A stretch of 64,000 nt of DNA from Caldanaerovirga acetigignens (lineage in GTDB: Bacteria; Bacillota; Thermosediminibacteria; Thermosediminibacterales; Thermosediminibacteraceae): the NCBI RefSeq assembly GCF_900142995.1, contig NZ_FRCR01000001.1:62001-126000 (forward strand), in the 5' to 3' direction. Below the pieces are notes generated by a model that was not told the origin of the DNA, ran no database searches, and saw only the letters and a list, made by a program, of their open reading frames with translations. Of the stretch, positions 15,891-25,838 are shown one piece after another (positions within the stretch are counted from its first letter, which is position 1; each line of letters opens with the position of its first letter). The position numbers were made by a program, and so were the translations under genes.

Positions 15891-17018
15891 ATGGATACTC
15901 TTGCGCTTTATATCCACATCCCTTTTTGTATTAAAAGATGTGCTTACTGCGATTTTAACTCCTACACCGAACTGGAATACGTACCTTCATACCTTGATTC
16001 CCTGAAAAGGGAAATTTCTTTTTATTCGAATATTGAAAGAAAAATAAGCAGTATATACATCGGCGGCGGGACCCCCACGGTTTTAAACGAAAAAGAATTA
16101 TCGTCTATTATCGATGCGATACACAGGGCCTTTAATTTGAGCTCCGACCTGGAATTTACCGTTGAGGCCAATCCGGAGACGGTTACAAAGGAGAAGCTTG
16201 AGGTCCTGAGGGAAGGTGGGGTTAATCGGCTTAGTTTAGGATTGCAGTCCTTTAACGAGGAACTTTTGAAGGTAATCGGCAGGATTCATAACGCGGAGGG
16301 CTTCTTAAAAAATTTTTTCATGGCGAGAGAAGCCGGATTTAACAACATCAATGTGGATCTAATTTTTGGACTGCCGCAGCAAAGGGTGGAAGATTTCCTG
16401 AATTCCCTGAGAAAGCTACTGGACTTGTCACCGGAGCACGTATCCTGCTATAGCCTCAGTGTCGAAGAAGGTACAAAGTTTTACGAATTGAAAGAAAAAG
16501 GATTGCTTTTTCTTCCTTCCGAGGACGAAGAAAGGATGATGTACCATGCGGCACGGAGTATACTGGAAGAAGGAGGATATTCGCATTACGAAATCTCCAA
16601 TTTTGCGAAGTCAGGAAGGGAGTGTAAGCATAATTTGGTTTATTGGACTTACGGTGAATATTTGGGGCTAGGGGCCGGAGCCCATTCGTTTATGGACGGG
16701 GTTCGTTTCTACAATGCATACGGCTTAAAGGATTACATTGAGAAAGTAAAGGCCAAAGGCGAAGCAGTGGAAAGCCGGGAAAGGATTTCCGAACCGGAAC
16801 AGCAGGCTGAATTTGTCATATTGGGATTGAGGCTCATAAAAGGTGTTGATAAAGCCAAGTTTTATGAGCGATTCAGAAAAGACATGGATTTGGTCTACGG
16901 TGAAGTGCTAGAGAAACTAGAGGAAAAAGGGCTTATCGTCAACGGCAAAGAATACGTGAAACTAACCAAAAAGGGTCTTGATCTTGCTAATGAAGTTTTT
17001 GTGGAATTTTTACCGTAG
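15891..17018 (+). CDS. hemW: Radical SAM heme chaperone HemW
   Basis: 375 aa from ATG 15891 (GGGGTAGG just upstream); the frame runs back into lepA but that part is not HemW-like. The radical SAM motif CIKRCAYC follows LYIHIPF near the N terminus, with IGGGTPT as the SAM-binding glycine motif and the HemW C-terminal domain. It lacks the fourth pair of residues that true HemN uses, fitting HemW, which binds heme and hands it to respiratory proteins. Old annotations call it coproporphyrinogen III oxidase. Confidence 0.9.
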   Translation: MDTLALYIHIPFCIKRCAYCDFNSYTELEYVPSYLDSLKREISFYSNIERKISSIYIGGGTPTVLNEKELSSIIDAIHRAFNLSSDLEFTVEANPETVTKEKLEVLREGGVNRLSLGLQSFNEELLKVIGRIHNAEGFLKNFFMAREAGFNNINVDLIFGLPQQRVEDFLNSLRKLLDLSPEHVSCYSLSVEEGTKFYELKEKGLLFLPSEDEERMMYHAARSILEEGGYSHYEISNFAKSGRECKHNLVYWTYGEYLGLGAGAHSFMDGVRFYNAYGLKDYIEKVKAKGEAVESRERISEPEQQAEFVILGLRLIKGVDKAKFYERFRKDMDLVYGEVLEKLEEKGLIVNGKEYVKLTKKGLDLANEVFVEFLP

Positions 17019-17036
17019 ATTTAAGAGGGGAATTCC

Positions 17037-17711
17037 ATGAAATTTATTGTGGATGAAGTGCAAGAAGGATTGACGATAGGAGAATTTCTCAAAGCCAAGG
17101 GCTTTTCCGGTAGGGTATTGCGGAGATTGAAAAGGAAAGGGAAAATATTTCTCAACGGCGAAAAGATTTTTGCGAGCGCGAAGGTAACATCCGGTGACAT
17201 CGTGGAAGTGGATTTATCCGAAGAGTCAAAGATTAAGCCTTCCTATACATGCACGGTTTTCTCCAAGTCACGGCCGCATAGAAAAATATACGTTGCCATT
17301 GTGGAGGGTTCGGTGAAAGAAGAGTGGGGGTTGTAGAGGAAAAAATCGAGCGGAAAGAGGAAAGTTTAATCGAAAGATGGGTATCGGAGAGCGGCAAAAA
17401 AGCCGTAACCCACTTTAATGTTTTGAGGCGACTGAAGGGCTACACGGTGCTGGAAGTAAAACCCTTAACTGGCCGAACACATAAGATAAGAGTTCTTATG
17501 AGTCATTTAGGACATCCGGTAGCCGGTGATAGCCTGTACGGCGGAAAAAACGATAAAATTAAAATGCAAGCACTGCACTTTGCCGAGATGTCCTTTTTCT
17601 ATCCAATTTAAGGGAACCTGAGTCGTTTTTAAAGCTTCATTGCCTTTGGAAGATATGCTTTCACTCATAGAAGAAGCAGGTGATTTCAGTGCGGTTTTTC
17701 GGCTCTCTTGA
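17037..17711 (+). pseudogene. Decayed RluA-family pseudouridine synthase
   Basis: Three segments of one gene. Frame A (17037 to about 17330) has the S4 RNA-binding domain (SGRVLRRLKRKGKIFLNG), then joins directly to RKIYVAIVEG, which in relatives comes well after the catalytic HRLDxxTSG loop; that core is absent. A frameshift near 17330 moves to the frame ending at 17611 (LTGRTHKIRVLMSHLGHP, GDSLYGG). A second frameshift near 17610 returns to frame A with FKASLPLEDMLSLIEE up to TGA 17709-17711. The RNA-binding and tail parts survive but the enzyme cannot work. The stop overlaps the -35 box of the hrcA promoter. Confidence 0.8.
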
Positions 17712-17736
17712 CAAAGAAAGGGCGAAGTGATATTTA
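17708..17736 (+). promoter_or_regulatory. Sigma-A promoter of the heat-shock operon
   Basis: TTGACA (17708-17713), 17-base spacer, TATTTA (17731-17736). The predicted start of transcription is a few bases before the CIRCE operator. Confidence 0.7.
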
Positions 17737-17749
17737 TTAAGATAGGATT

Positions 17750-17776
17750 TTAGCACTCTCGATAAGAGAGTGCTAA
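17750..17776 (+). promoter_or_regulatory. CIRCE operator (HrcA binding site)
   Basis: Perfect consensus TTAGCACTC-N9-GAGTGCTAA with both arms exact, just downstream of the promoter and 21 bases before hrcA. HrcA binds it to repress the operon at normal temperature; here the target operon includes hrcA itself, the archaeal-type chaperonin, grpE, dnaK and dnaJ. Confidence 0.97.
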
Positions 17777-17796
17777 TTTAAAGAGGTGCTTTACAC

Positions 17797-18828
17797 ATGT
17801 TGGACGATAGGAAAATAAAGATCCTGAGGGCTATAGTGGTGGATTACATTGCCACAGCGGAGCCCGTGGGGTCGAGGACTATCGCCCGGAAATATAGGAT
17901 GGGGATAAGTCCAGCTACTATCCGGAACGAAATGGCGGACCTGGAAGAGCTGGGTTATCTTGCCCAGCCATATACGTCGGCGGGGCGGATTCCTTCAGAT
18001 AAAGGTTACAGGTTTTACGTGGATTTCCTCATGCCTGTAGTAGAGCTTGCAGAAAAGGAGCTTCAAGTAATAAGGCAGTTATTTAAAAAGCGAGTAAAGG
18101 AACTAGAGGACTTAATAGAAGAGGCCAGCCGAGTTATATCTAACCTTACAAATTATACCTCGATCATAGTAGGTCCACAGCTTCACGAAAGTAGACTAAA
18201 ACATGTGGAGATCCTGAGGCTAAGTAAAGAAAAGGGGCTTTTAATTATAGTCACTAATTACAGTGCCGTTGTACATCAAATTGTAGAACTTCCGGAAAAC
18301 TTGGCGGATTCGGACCTTATACGAATCTCTAACTTGTTCAACGACTACCTTGTGGAAAAGACAGTGGATGAAATCACGCCAGACTATATGGAGAGGATAA
18401 AGCGCGAGATGAGAGAGCACGAGATGGCGCTAGATGCCTTCGTGCGAGCGCTAATAGAAAGATTAGAGGAAGCTAAAAAAAACGGCAAAGTATTTGCGAG
18501 CGGAAGTTCTAGGATGCTAGATTTTCCAGAATTCAAAGATGTGGAAAAGGCGAGAAATTTCCTTTCGTTGATTGAAGAGGAAGATTTTATGATAAGAGTA
18601 CTAAAATATACATCAAAACCCAATCAGATAACGATAAGCATAGGAAACGAAAACCCTTGGAAGGAACTTCAGGAATTCAGCATAATCACCACCCACTTAA
18701 CAGCCGGAGGGAAGAACCTGGGAATTTTTGGAGTTATAGGTCCCACAAGGATGGATTATTCCAAAGTTATATCCATCCTCAACAAAGTCACTGATTATCT
18801 GAACGAAACGCTTTCAACTTTGATATAA
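17797..18828 (+). CDS. hrcA: Heat-inducible transcription repressor HrcA
   Basis: 343 aa. N-terminal winged helix ([32 protein letters not shown]) followed by the HrcA dimerisation and inserted domains. It represses CIRCE-controlled genes and needs chaperonin help to stay active. Autoregulated through the CIRCE site just upstream. ATG after GAGGTG. It is followed 18 bases later by the chaperonin gene. Confidence 0.97.
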   Translation: MLDDRKIKILRAIVVDYIATAEPVGSRTIARKYRMGISPATIRNEMADLEELGYLAQPYTSAGRIPSDKGYRFYVDFLMPVVELAEKELQVIRQLFKKRVKELEDLIEEASRVISNLTNYTSIIVGPQLHESRLKHVEILRLSKEKGLLIIVTNYSAVVHQIVELPENLADSDLIRISNLFNDYLVEKTVDEITPDYMERIKREMREHEMALDAFVRALIERLEEAKKNGKVFASGSSRMLDFPEFKDVEKARNFLSLIEEEDFMIRVLKYTSKPNQITISIGNENPWKELQEFSIITTHLTAGGKNLGIFGVIGPTRMDYSKVISILNKVTDYLNETLSTLI

Positions 18829-18846
18829 AGACAGGAGGTAATCATA

Positions 18847-20433
18847 TTGAACTTTAAAAATAACAACGGGCAGGAATTAGACGAAAAATTTGCGGCTTTT
18901 TTAACGAATGCCAATGCAATTAGGGCTGTGGCTTCAGCGGTAGAAGGGACCATAGGTCCAAAAGGGCTGGACATCATGCTGGTGGACAGGTTTGGGGAAG
19001 TCACTGTTACTAATGATGGTGTGACCATATTAAAACTGATGGATATAAATCATCCAGCGGCCAAGATGCTTATAAATATTGCCAAGGCCCAGCAGGAGGA
19101 AGTAGGGGACGGAACTACGACTACCACCATAATGGCAGGAGCAATGGTCTCTGAAGGTGTAAACCAAATTTTAAGAGGAGTGCCGGTGGCCAAAGTAATT
19201 GAAGGGATAAAGCACGGGACGAAGAAAGCCCAGGAGATACTAATTGCAAAATCTGTTCCTGTAAAAGGTATAGATGACCCGGTGTTAAAGGATATTGCTT
19301 ATATAGCGGGGAGGGAACATGAAGACATCGCTCAGTTAGTGACACAAGCTGCAAAGCTAATCGGAGAGGAAAAGCTGAAGGAAAAGAATTTCAAGTTAAG
19401 GGATATAGTAATGGCGCGCGAAGGAGCAGAAAATGAAGTTTTTCTCGGTGTGATTGTAGATAAAGAAAAGGCAAACAAGCAAATGCCCGGGGAAGTTGAG
19501 GATGTAAGGGTGTTGGTGATAGATGATGCGCTAGGGCCTGAGCAGATAGAAGAAGGAGCGCTAAGCACTGAATCCGGCTTTGCTAAGTATTTGGCCCTTC
19601 AGGAAGAATTCAGGGAAAACCTTAAAAAGTTGATAGAACTCAAAGTCAACCTGGTTTTGGTGGGCAAAGGCATATCACAGGAAGCGGAAGAAATACTCAC
19701 CGATGCCGGTGTAATCGCGCTGGAGAGGGTATCCGCCAAAGACCTGGAAAGGGTCGCAGAGCATACAGGAGCCAGGATAATGAAGAAGGCGGGGTTGAAA
19801 AAATCCATTGACGAAATAAAATGTTACATAGGGCGTGCTAAAAAAGCTTACGAAGACGAGAAGCTGGGGCACTTGAGGATCGAAGGCGGAGAAGGCAAAC
19901 CTATGGCTACCATACTGGTAGGTGCTGCCACCGCAGAAATTGTTGGCGAGAGAGAGAGAATCGCAAAGGATGCAGCCTCATCATTACAGGCGGCAGTAAA
20001 AGGTGGGGTGGTCCCGGGCGGTGGAGCTGTTGAGGTGGCAGTAGCTCGGGAACTGGAGAGAGAAAGAGAAAAAATAAAAGGAATGGCTTCCTACGGCATA
20101 GACTGTGTTATAGCAGCTTTAAAACGCCCCCTTTCACAGATAGTATACAATGCGGGGTTTAACCCATTGGAAAAATTGGAAGAGGTTATATACACCCAAT
20201 CTGAAAAGGGCAGTGATGCAATAGGCGTCAATTGCGATACTGGCGAGCTTGCTGACATGACGGAATTAGGGGTGTACGATCCAGCTCTCGTAAAAATCCA
20301 TGCGATTAAAGCCGCTGGAGAAATTGCTCAGGCTATTTTGAGGATTGATACCATTATCAAAAAGCGGGATGAAGGACACGCATCAAGGGGGACCCCTGAA
20401 TCGGGAGCCAGTATGGGTGAGATGGACTTCTGA
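18847..20433 (+). CDS. Archaeal-type (Group II-like/Group III) chaperonin
   Basis: 528 aa, TTG start seven bases after GGAGGT. It is a chaperonin but not Gro[18 protein letters not shown] (56-62), GDGTTTTT (87-94), D375 in [20 protein letters not shown] (390-396), and the C-terminal [18 protein letters not shown] and RIDTIIKK match thermosome/CCT subunits. Residues about 232-265 correspond to the helical protrusion that acts as a built-in lid, so no GroES partner would be needed. It should form a double ring and fold proteins with ATP. Bacterial members of this class (Group III, known from Carboxydothermus and other Firmicutes) lie in the hsp70 operon, as here between hrcA and grpE. The tail ends in a Gly/Met-rich stretch as in thermosomes. 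Confidence 0.93.
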   Translation: MNFKNNNGQELDEKFAAFLTNANAIRAVASAVEGTIGPKGLDIMLVDRFGEVTVTNDGVTILKLMDINHPAAKMLINIAKAQQEEVGDGTTTTTIMAGAMVSEGVNQILRGVPVAKVIEGIKHGTKKAQEILIAKSVPVKGIDDPVLKDIAYIAGREHEDIAQLVTQAAKLIGEEKLKEKNFKLRDIVMAREGAENEVFLGVIVDKEKANKQMPGEVEDVRVLVIDDALGPEQIEEGALSTESGFAKYLALQEEFRENLKKLIELKVNLVLVGKGISQEAEEILTDAGVIALERVSAKDLERVAEHTGARIMKKAGLKKSIDEIKCYIGRAKKAYEDEKLGHLRIEGGEGKPMATILVGAATAEIVGERERIAKDAASSLQAAVKGGVVPGGGAVEVAVARELEREREKIKGMASYGIDCVIAALKRPLSQIVYNAGFNPLEKLEEVIYTQSEKGSDAIGVNCDTGELADMTELGVYDPALVKIHAIKAAGEIAQAILRIDTIIKKRDEGHASRGTPESGASMGEMDF

Positions 20434-20452
20434 TGCGAGGTGATCTAAATTG

Positions 20453-21028
20453 ATGGAGAAAGAAGACGAAAAGAACATTGACCAAAAAAATGAACAGAAG
20501 GATGAATATGGTAGTCAGGAACTCCAAAACGGCGCAGATTCGATTTCAGTTAAAGAAGGATCTTTTGAAGTAGAGGAACTAAAAAAAGCCTTGGAAGAAA
20601 AAGAAAATGAGGCGGCCAAGTACAAGGAACTTTGGCTCAGAGCATTGGCCGACTATGATAACTTCAAAAAAAGAACCCAGAAAGAAATGGAGCGAATACA
20701 ACTTTACGCCGGAGAGCAGCTTATAAAGGACATCATTCCCGTTTTGGATAATTTGGAGAGAGCTATTAATTCGATCGAAGATAAGGACAGTGCAATTTAC
20801 GAAGGGATAAAGCTAATATACAACCAGATTAAAAGCATATTAGCTAAATACGGCGTGGAGGAAATAGAGGCCGAAGGAAAGCCTTTCGACCCTCAGTTGC
20901 ACGAAGCAATTATGACAGTGGAAACTGACGAATACGAAAGCGATACTATAGTGGAGGTCCTGAGAAAAGGATATACTTACCATTCAAAAGTTATAAGACC
21001 GAGCCTTGTCAAAGTAGCAAAAAAATAA
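20453..21028 (+). CDS. grpE: Nucleotide exchange factor GrpE
   Basis: 191 aa from ATG 20453; a TTG immediately before (20450) is also possible, with GAGGTGAT at 20437-20444. The N-terminal 45 residues are charged and disordered, followed by the long coiled coil (about 46-95) and the C-terminal beta domain with [20 protein letters not shown]. It releases ADP from DnaK and acts as a thermosensor in some bacteria. It lies 19 bases after the chaperonin gene in the CIRCE operon. Confidence 0.95.
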   Translation: MEKEDEKNIDQKNEQKDEYGSQELQNGADSISVKEGSFEVEELKKALEEKENEAAKYKELWLRALADYDNFKKRTQKEMERIQLYAGEQLIKDIIPVLDNLERAINSIEDKDSAIYEGIKLIYNQIKSILAKYGVEEIEAEGKPFDPQLHEAIMTVETDEYESDTIVEVLRKGYTYHSKVIRPSLVKVAKK

Positions 21029-21044
21029 CGGAGGTGATATCATT

Positions 21045-22916
21045 ATGGGCAGGATTATTGGTATAGACCTTGGAACGACTAACTCGGTGGCCGCATACAT
21101 TGAGGGCGGTCAGCCAGTTATAATACCCAATGCGGAGGGCTCGAGACTTACGCCATCCGTCGTTGCTTTTACAAAGGATGGTCAGCGTCTGGTAGGACAG
21201 ATGGCCAAAAGACAGGCCATACTTAATCCCGAAAGGACTGTGATTTCGATAAAAAGACACATGGGAACTGACTACAAAGTAAACATAGACGGCAAGCTTT
21301 ACACCCCACAGGAAATCTCGGCCATGATTTTGCAAAAAATAAAACAGGACGCTGAAGCGTATTTGGGAGAAAAGATTACTCAAGCGGTCATAACCGTGCC
21401 GGCCTATTTTACTGACAGCCAGCGTCAGGCAACAAAGGATGCAGGAAGAATAGCAGGACTTGAGGTGCTTAGAATAATAAACGAACCGACAGCAGCAGCT
21501 TTAGCTTATGGGCTTGACAAGGGAAACGATCAAACCATACTGGTTTTTGACTTGGGCGGAGGCACGTTTGACGTCTCCATCCTTGAGCTTGGCGATGGGG
21601 TATTCGAAGTGAAGGCTACTAGCGGCAACAACAGACTGGGAGGAGACGACTTCGACCAGAGGATAATAGATTATATCGCCGAAGAATTCATGAAAGAACA
21701 CGGAATTGACCTCAGAAAAGACCGCATGGCCTTGCAAAGGCTAAAAGAAGCGGCTGAGAAGGCTAAGATAGAACTTTCTAGTATGTTAGAAACCACCATA
21801 AGCCTTCCTTTCATTACGGCTGATGCCAGCGGGCCAAAGCACATAGAAATGACCCTGACGAGGGCCAAATTCGAGGAACTTACGAGGGATCTGGTAGAAG
21901 CCACTTTAGGCCCTACTGAACAGGCTTTGAAAGACGCCGGATTGAGGCCGGAAGATATAGACAAGGTAATACTGGTTGGTGGTTCTACGCGCATACCCGC
22001 GGTTCAGGAAGCAATAAGGAGATTTTTGGGTAAAGAGCCGCACAAGGGTGTGAATCCCGATGAAGTGGTGGCTATGGGAGCTGCCATTCAGGCCGGCGTG
22101 TTGGCAGGTGAAGTCAAAGATGTAGTTCTTCTTGACGTAACGCCCCTTTCCCTCGGTATAGAGACCTTAGGAGGAGTCTTTACTAAGATCATTGAGAGGA
22201 ACACGACTATTCCTGTTTCAAGAAGCCAGATATTTACTACTGCTGCGGATAACCAGACGACAGTAGATATCCACGTACTACAGGGAGAAAGGCCAATGGC
22301 TGCTGATAATGTGACTTTAGGTAGGTTCCAGCTCACAGGTATACCGCCGGCTCCGAGGGGTGTGCCGCGTATTGAGGTAAAATTTGACATTGATGTCAAC
22401 GGCATAGTCCACGTGTCTGCGAAAGATTTAGGAACCGGAAAAGAGCAAAAGATTACTATTACTTCCTCCACGAACTTAACGGAAGAGGAAATCCAGAGAA
22501 TGATAAGAGATGCGGAAAAATATGCCGAAGAAGACAGAAAGAGAAAAGAAAAGGTCGAGGCGAAAAATCATGCAGATTCTCTCATCTATCAGTCGGAGAA
22601 GATGTTGAACGAATTGAAGGATAAGATAAATCCGGAAGAAGCCGAAAAGGTGAGAAAGGAAATCGAAAACGTCAGGAAGGCCATAGAAAGTGACGATGTG
22701 GAAAAAATTAAAAAAGCCACTGACGACCTCACAAAAGCCTTCTACGATATATCTGCGAGGCTCTATAATTCGCAGGGTACGCAGGGAACCGGAGGCAACC
22801 CTGGCGGAGCTTACAATTATCAAGCTGGAAATAACACCGCCGGCGCGAAGGATGAGAAAGTGGTGGATGCCGACTATAAATTTGTCAACGACGAAGATAA
22901 AAGAGAGCAAAAATAA
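21045..22916 (+). CDS. dnaK: Chaperone DnaK (Hsp70)
   Basis: 623 aa. N-terminal ATPase domain begins [13 protein letters not shown], with [19 protein letters not shown] and [11 protein letters not shown]; the substrate-binding domain follows from about residue 360 and a helical lid to about 570. The C-terminal tail is Gly/Asn-rich and ends in an acidic stretch (VVDADYKF), as is typical. Gram-positive-type length, without the extra 24-residue segment of proteobacterial DnaK. ATG after GGAGGTGAT. Confidence 0.98.
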   Translation: MGRIIGIDLGTTNSVAAYIEGGQPVIIPNAEGSRLTPSVVAFTKDGQRLVGQMAKRQAILNPERTVISIKRHMGTDYKVNIDGKLYTPQEISAMILQKIKQDAEAYLGEKITQAVITVPAYFTDSQRQATKDAGRIAGLEVLRIINEPTAAALAYGLDKGNDQTILVFDLGGGTFDVSILELGDGVFEVKATSGNNRLGGDDFDQRIIDYIAEEFMKEHGIDLRKDRMALQRLKEAAEKAKIELSSMLETTISLPFITADASGPKHIEMTLTRAKFEELTRDLVEATLGPTEQALKDAGLRPEDIDKVILVGGSTRIPAVQEAIRRFLGKEPHKGVNPDEVVAMGAAIQAGVLAGEVKDVVLLDVTPLSLGIETLGGVFTKIIERNTTIPVSRSQIFTTAADNQTTVDIHVLQGERPMAADNVTLGRFQLTGIPPAPRGVPRIEVKFDIDVNGIVHVSAKDLGTGKEQKITITSSTNLTEEEIQRMIRDAEKYAEEDRKRKEKVEAKNHADSLIYQSEKMLNELKDKINPEEAEKVRKEIENVRKAIESDDVEKIKKATDDLTKAFYDISARLYNSQGTQGTGGNPGGAYNYQAGNNTAGAKDEKVVDADYKFVNDEDKREQK

Positions 22917-22943
22917 AAAGTCAGCCCTTACGGGCTGACTTTT
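22916..22943 (+). terminator. Intercistronic hairpin between dnaK and dnaJ
   Basis: Perfect stem AAAAGTCAGCCC/GGGCTGACTTTT with a four-base loop, then only TATTGG rather than a long T-run. Placed between dnaK stop and the dnaJ ribosome site; could act as a partial terminator or 3' stabiliser that lowers dnaJ output relative to dnaK. Confidence 0.65.
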
Positions 22944-22959
22944 ATTGGAGTGAGTAAAA

Positions 22960-24108
22960 TTGAGCAAGAAAGATTATTATGAAATCCTTGGAGTTGGGAA
23001 AAATGCTACAGAAGAAGAAATAAAAAAAGCTTACAGGAAACTGGCCCGGCAGTACCATCCAGACGTCAACAAAAGCCCTGATGCTGCTGAGAAGTTCAAG
23101 GAGATAAATGAGGCTTATCAAGTATTGAGTGACCCACAAAAGAGAGCTATGTACGATAAATTTGGCCATGCAGGTATTGATCCGAATGCCACTCAAGGGG
23201 ATTTCGGCGGAGGGGGCTTTGGCGATTTTGGGGATTTCGATTTTGGAAGGGATATCTTCGGAGATATTTTCGATAGCTTTTTCGGAGGTTTTTCAACCTC
23301 TCGGAAAAAAGGGCCCGTTCGCGGAGCCGATATAAGGTACGACCTTGAAATAACTTTGGAAGAAGCTTTTTTAGGTGCGGAAAAGGAGATTGAGCTTTAC
23401 CGGATGGAATCGTGTTCGAGGTGTGGTGGAACAGGTGCGAAGCCGGGAACTGGTGCTAAAACCTGTCCCGTTTGTGGTGGAAGCGGGCAGGTGAAACAGG
23501 TGCAAAACACGCCTTTTGGCAGATATATTAGCATAACCACTTGCACAAGATGCCATGGTAGTGGTATTGTTATAGAAGAACCATGTCCAGAATGCCACGG
23601 GGCTGGGAATGTAAGGGTTTTGCGAAAAATAAAAGTGAAAATTCCGCCAGGAGTGGATACAGGTGCGAAATTGCGACTGGCAGGCGAAGGTGAGCTAGGA
23701 GAAAGAGGAGGTCCTTCCGGTGACTTGTATGTTATTATTCACGTAAAACCCCACAGGTTTTTTATACGGCAAGGCGACAACCTTATTTATGAAGCTCCGA
23801 TTTCATTTGTGCAAGCCGCTCTAGGTGCGGAAATAGAAGTTCCTACCCTCGACGGTGGAAAGGTAAAATTAAAAATACCAGAAGGGACCCAGCCAGGAAC
23901 TAGATTTAGGATAAAAGGCAAGGGAATGCCTCATCTCAGAGGTTACGGGCGCGGTGACTTGCACGTGGAGGTAAACGTAGTGATACCAAAAAAATTAAGT
24001 GAAAAGCAAAAGGAATTATTGAGAAAGTTTGCCGAAATTAGCGGTGAAGATATAAAGCAACCGCACAAAGGCTTTTTTGATAAAATGAGAGACGCCTTTG
24101 GCGTGTGA
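22960..24108 (+). CDS. dnaJ: Chaperone DnaJ (Hsp40)
   Basis: 382 aa, TTG start after GGAGTGAG. J domain at 1-70 with HPD at 33-35, a Gly/Phe-rich linker (about 75-115), four CxxCxGxG zinc-finger repeats (about 147-210), and the two C-terminal substrate-binding domains. It delivers substrates to DnaK and triggers ATP hydrolysis. It is the last heat-shock gene of the operon; prmA follows at 15 bases. Confidence 0.97.
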   Translation: MSKKDYYEILGVGKNATEEEIKKAYRKLARQYHPDVNKSPDAAEKFKEINEAYQVLSDPQKRAMYDKFGHAGIDPNATQGDFGGGGFGDFGDFDFGRDIFGDIFDSFFGGFSTSRKKGPVRGADIRYDLEITLEEAFLGAEKEIELYRMESCSRCGGTGAKPGTGAKTCPVCGGSGQVKQVQNTPFGRYISITTCTRCHGSGIVIEEPCPECHGAGNVRVLRKIKVKIPPGVDTGAKLRLAGEGELGERGGPSGDLYVIIHVKPHRFFIRQGDNLIYEAPISFVQAALGAEIEVPTLDGGKVKLKIPEGTQPGTRFRIKGKGMPHLRGYGRGDLHVEVNVVIPKKLSEKQKELLRKFAEISGEDIKQPHKGFFDKMRDAFGV

Positions 24109-24123
24109 TGCAGGAGGAAAAAA

Positions 24124-25062
24124 ATGAAATGGTTGGAGATTAAAGTAAAAACTTCGACCGAAGCTATAGAAGCAATAGCCAATATCTTTTACGAGGCAGG
24201 GGCTGCCGGAGTAGTCATCGAAGACCCTAAAGATTTGCTGAACCGCGAAGATCCATGGGATTACGTGGAAATTCCTGAAGGCATTGACTTCGAGAAGGCT
24301 ATTGTGACAGGGTACCTCCCTGAATCCGAGCAAGTGAACGAACTTTTGCAGGAAATTGGAAAGAGAATTGCTGAGCTTCCCAGGTTCGGGTTAGACCTGG
24401 GAAGCGGCGAGATGGAGGTGTCCTTTGTAGAAGAGAGTGATTGGGCCAACGCCTGGAAGGTCTATTACCAGATATTGCGGATCGGGAAAAGGTTGGTCGT
24501 AAAGCCTTCGTGGCTTGATTATGATCCGAAAGTCGGAGAAGTGATAATAGAGCTAGACCCTGGAATGGCTTTCGGTACGGGGACCCATGAAACAACCGCC
24601 ATGTGCCTGGAGTTTTTGGAAAGATATGTCAAAGAAGGCCAAACTGTGATAGATGTGGGCTGCGGTTCCGGGATACTTTCAATAGCGGCCGCAAAACTAG
24701 GAGCGGCCAAGGTTCTCGCAATAGATAAAGATCAGGTTGCTTTAAAAGTGGCAAGGGAGAATGTGGAGAGAAACGGTGTAAGGCAGGTAGAAGTAGTAAG
24801 GGGCGATGGATTAAAGGGTATGAACTTTAAGGCCGACATAATAGTTGCCAATATAATAGCTGACGTGATAGTGGAGATAGCCGTTGATGCAACTGCAAAT
24901 CTAAAGAATGGAGGCTTTTTTATTTGCTCTGGAATAATTAAGGATAAAAAATTTTACGTATGTAGAGCCTTAGAAAAAGCAGGCTTTGATGTGATTGAGC
25001 AAATGGAAAAGGGTGATTGGATAACGCTCGTTTCCCGATTGTGTCGAAAGGTGAAAAAGTAG
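24124..25062 (+). CDS. prmA: Ribosomal protein L11 methyltransferase PrmA
   Basis: 312 aa. The N-terminal substrate-recognition domain begins MKWLEIKVKT, and the SAM-binding domain carries DPGMAFGTGTHETT, VIDVGCGSGILSIAA and VANIIADV. It trimethylates L11 at several residues. AGGAGG ribosome site. As in Bacillus (yqeT) it follows dnaJ and precedes rsmE. Confidence 0.95.
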   Translation: MKWLEIKVKTSTEAIEAIANIFYEAGAAGVVIEDPKDLLNREDPWDYVEIPEGIDFEKAIVTGYLPESEQVNELLQEIGKRIAELPRFGLDLGSGEMEVSFVEESDWANAWKVYYQILRIGKRLVVKPSWLDYDPKVGEVIIELDPGMAFGTGTHETTAMCLEFLERYVKEGQTVIDVGCGSGILSIAAAKLGAAKVLAIDKDQVALKVARENVERNGVRQVEVVRGDGLKGMNFKADIIVANIIADVIVEIAVDATANLKNGGFFICSGIIKDKKFYVCRALEKAGFDVIEQMEKGDWITLVSRLCRKVKK

Positions 25063-25072
25063 GTGGAAGACA

Positions 25073-25828
25073 ATGCATATTTTTTTTGTTCAGGGAAGTG
25101 CAAATTTAAATGACATGATAGAGATTATAGGAGAGGATGCTCACCATATAGCAAATGTCCTGAGAATGGGGAAAGGCGATAATTTGCGAATCTCAAATGG
25201 CAAGGACGAAGTATACGAAGCTCAAATAGTCGAGGTTGGGTTTGGTGGTAGAATAATAAAAGTAAAAATAATTGAAAAAAATAATTTTGAAATCAAAAGT
25301 CCTCGGATAACGTTGTTCCAAGGCATTCCGAAAGGACAAAAGTTCGATTTTATCCTGCAGAAAAATACCGAACTAGGAGTTTCTGAATTCGTTCCAGTCA
25401 TAACCGAGCGAACAGTAGTAGAAATAGGTGGGGACAAGATAAAAGATAGAACTAAAAGATGGAATAAAATAACAAAGGAAGCTGCAAAACAGTGTAGAAG
25501 ATTGGATCTGCCTAAAGTGCATAAGCCGATTGAATTCGACGAATGTATTAAGACTTTAAAAAAGTACCCTTTGATCCTGATGCTCTGGGAAGAAGAGCGA
25601 AGGACTTTTTTAAAACCTTTTTTATCTTCCATTTCGAAAAAGATAGAGGAGATTGCCGTTTTCATTGGACCGGAAGGGGGTTTTTCCGAAGAGGAAATAA
25701 TAAAGGCAAAAGAAATTGGGGCGATCACGGTCAGCCTTGGCAGGCGGATTTTAAGGACAGAAACGGCGGGATTTGCGGTGAGTACCGTGTTGATGTATGA
25801 ATTTGGGGATTTTGGGGAGGGTGGTTGA
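25073..25828 (+). CDS. rsmE: 16S rRNA m3U1498 methyltransferase RsmE
   Basis: 251 aa. N-terminal PUA-like domain (EDAHHIANVLRM) and a SPOUT-type knotted methyltransferase domain with FQGIPKG, IGPEGGFSEEE and SLGRRILRTETA, the family signature. It methylates U1498 in the small-subunit rRNA at a late assembly stage. Continues the prmA-rsmE-mtaB string; mtaB begins 11 bases after its stop. Confidence 0.95.
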   Translation: MHIFFVQGSANLNDMIEIIGEDAHHIANVLRMGKGDNLRISNGKDEVYEAQIVEVGFGGRIIKVKIIEKNNFEIKSPRITLFQGIPKGQKFDFILQKNTELGVSEFVPVITERTVVEIGGDKIKDRTKRWNKITKEAAKQCRRLDLPKVHKPIEFDECIKTLKKYPLILMLWEEERRTFLKPFLSSISKKIEEIAVFIGPEGGFSEEEIIKAKEIGAITVSLGRRILRTETAGFAVSTVLMYEFGDFGEGG

Positions 25829-25838
25829 ATATATAATC

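Noticed and set aside
17037-17611. Two separate small RNA-binding or RluA-like genes
   Set aside because: Together they are collinear parts of a single RluA gene with a deleted catalytic core and frameshifts; the second frame has no ribosome site of its own.
18847-20433. Chaperonin read as GroEL
   Set aside because: The [25 protein letters not shown] and tail motifs, the helical protrusion and the absence of groES next to it fit the archaeal-type class instead.
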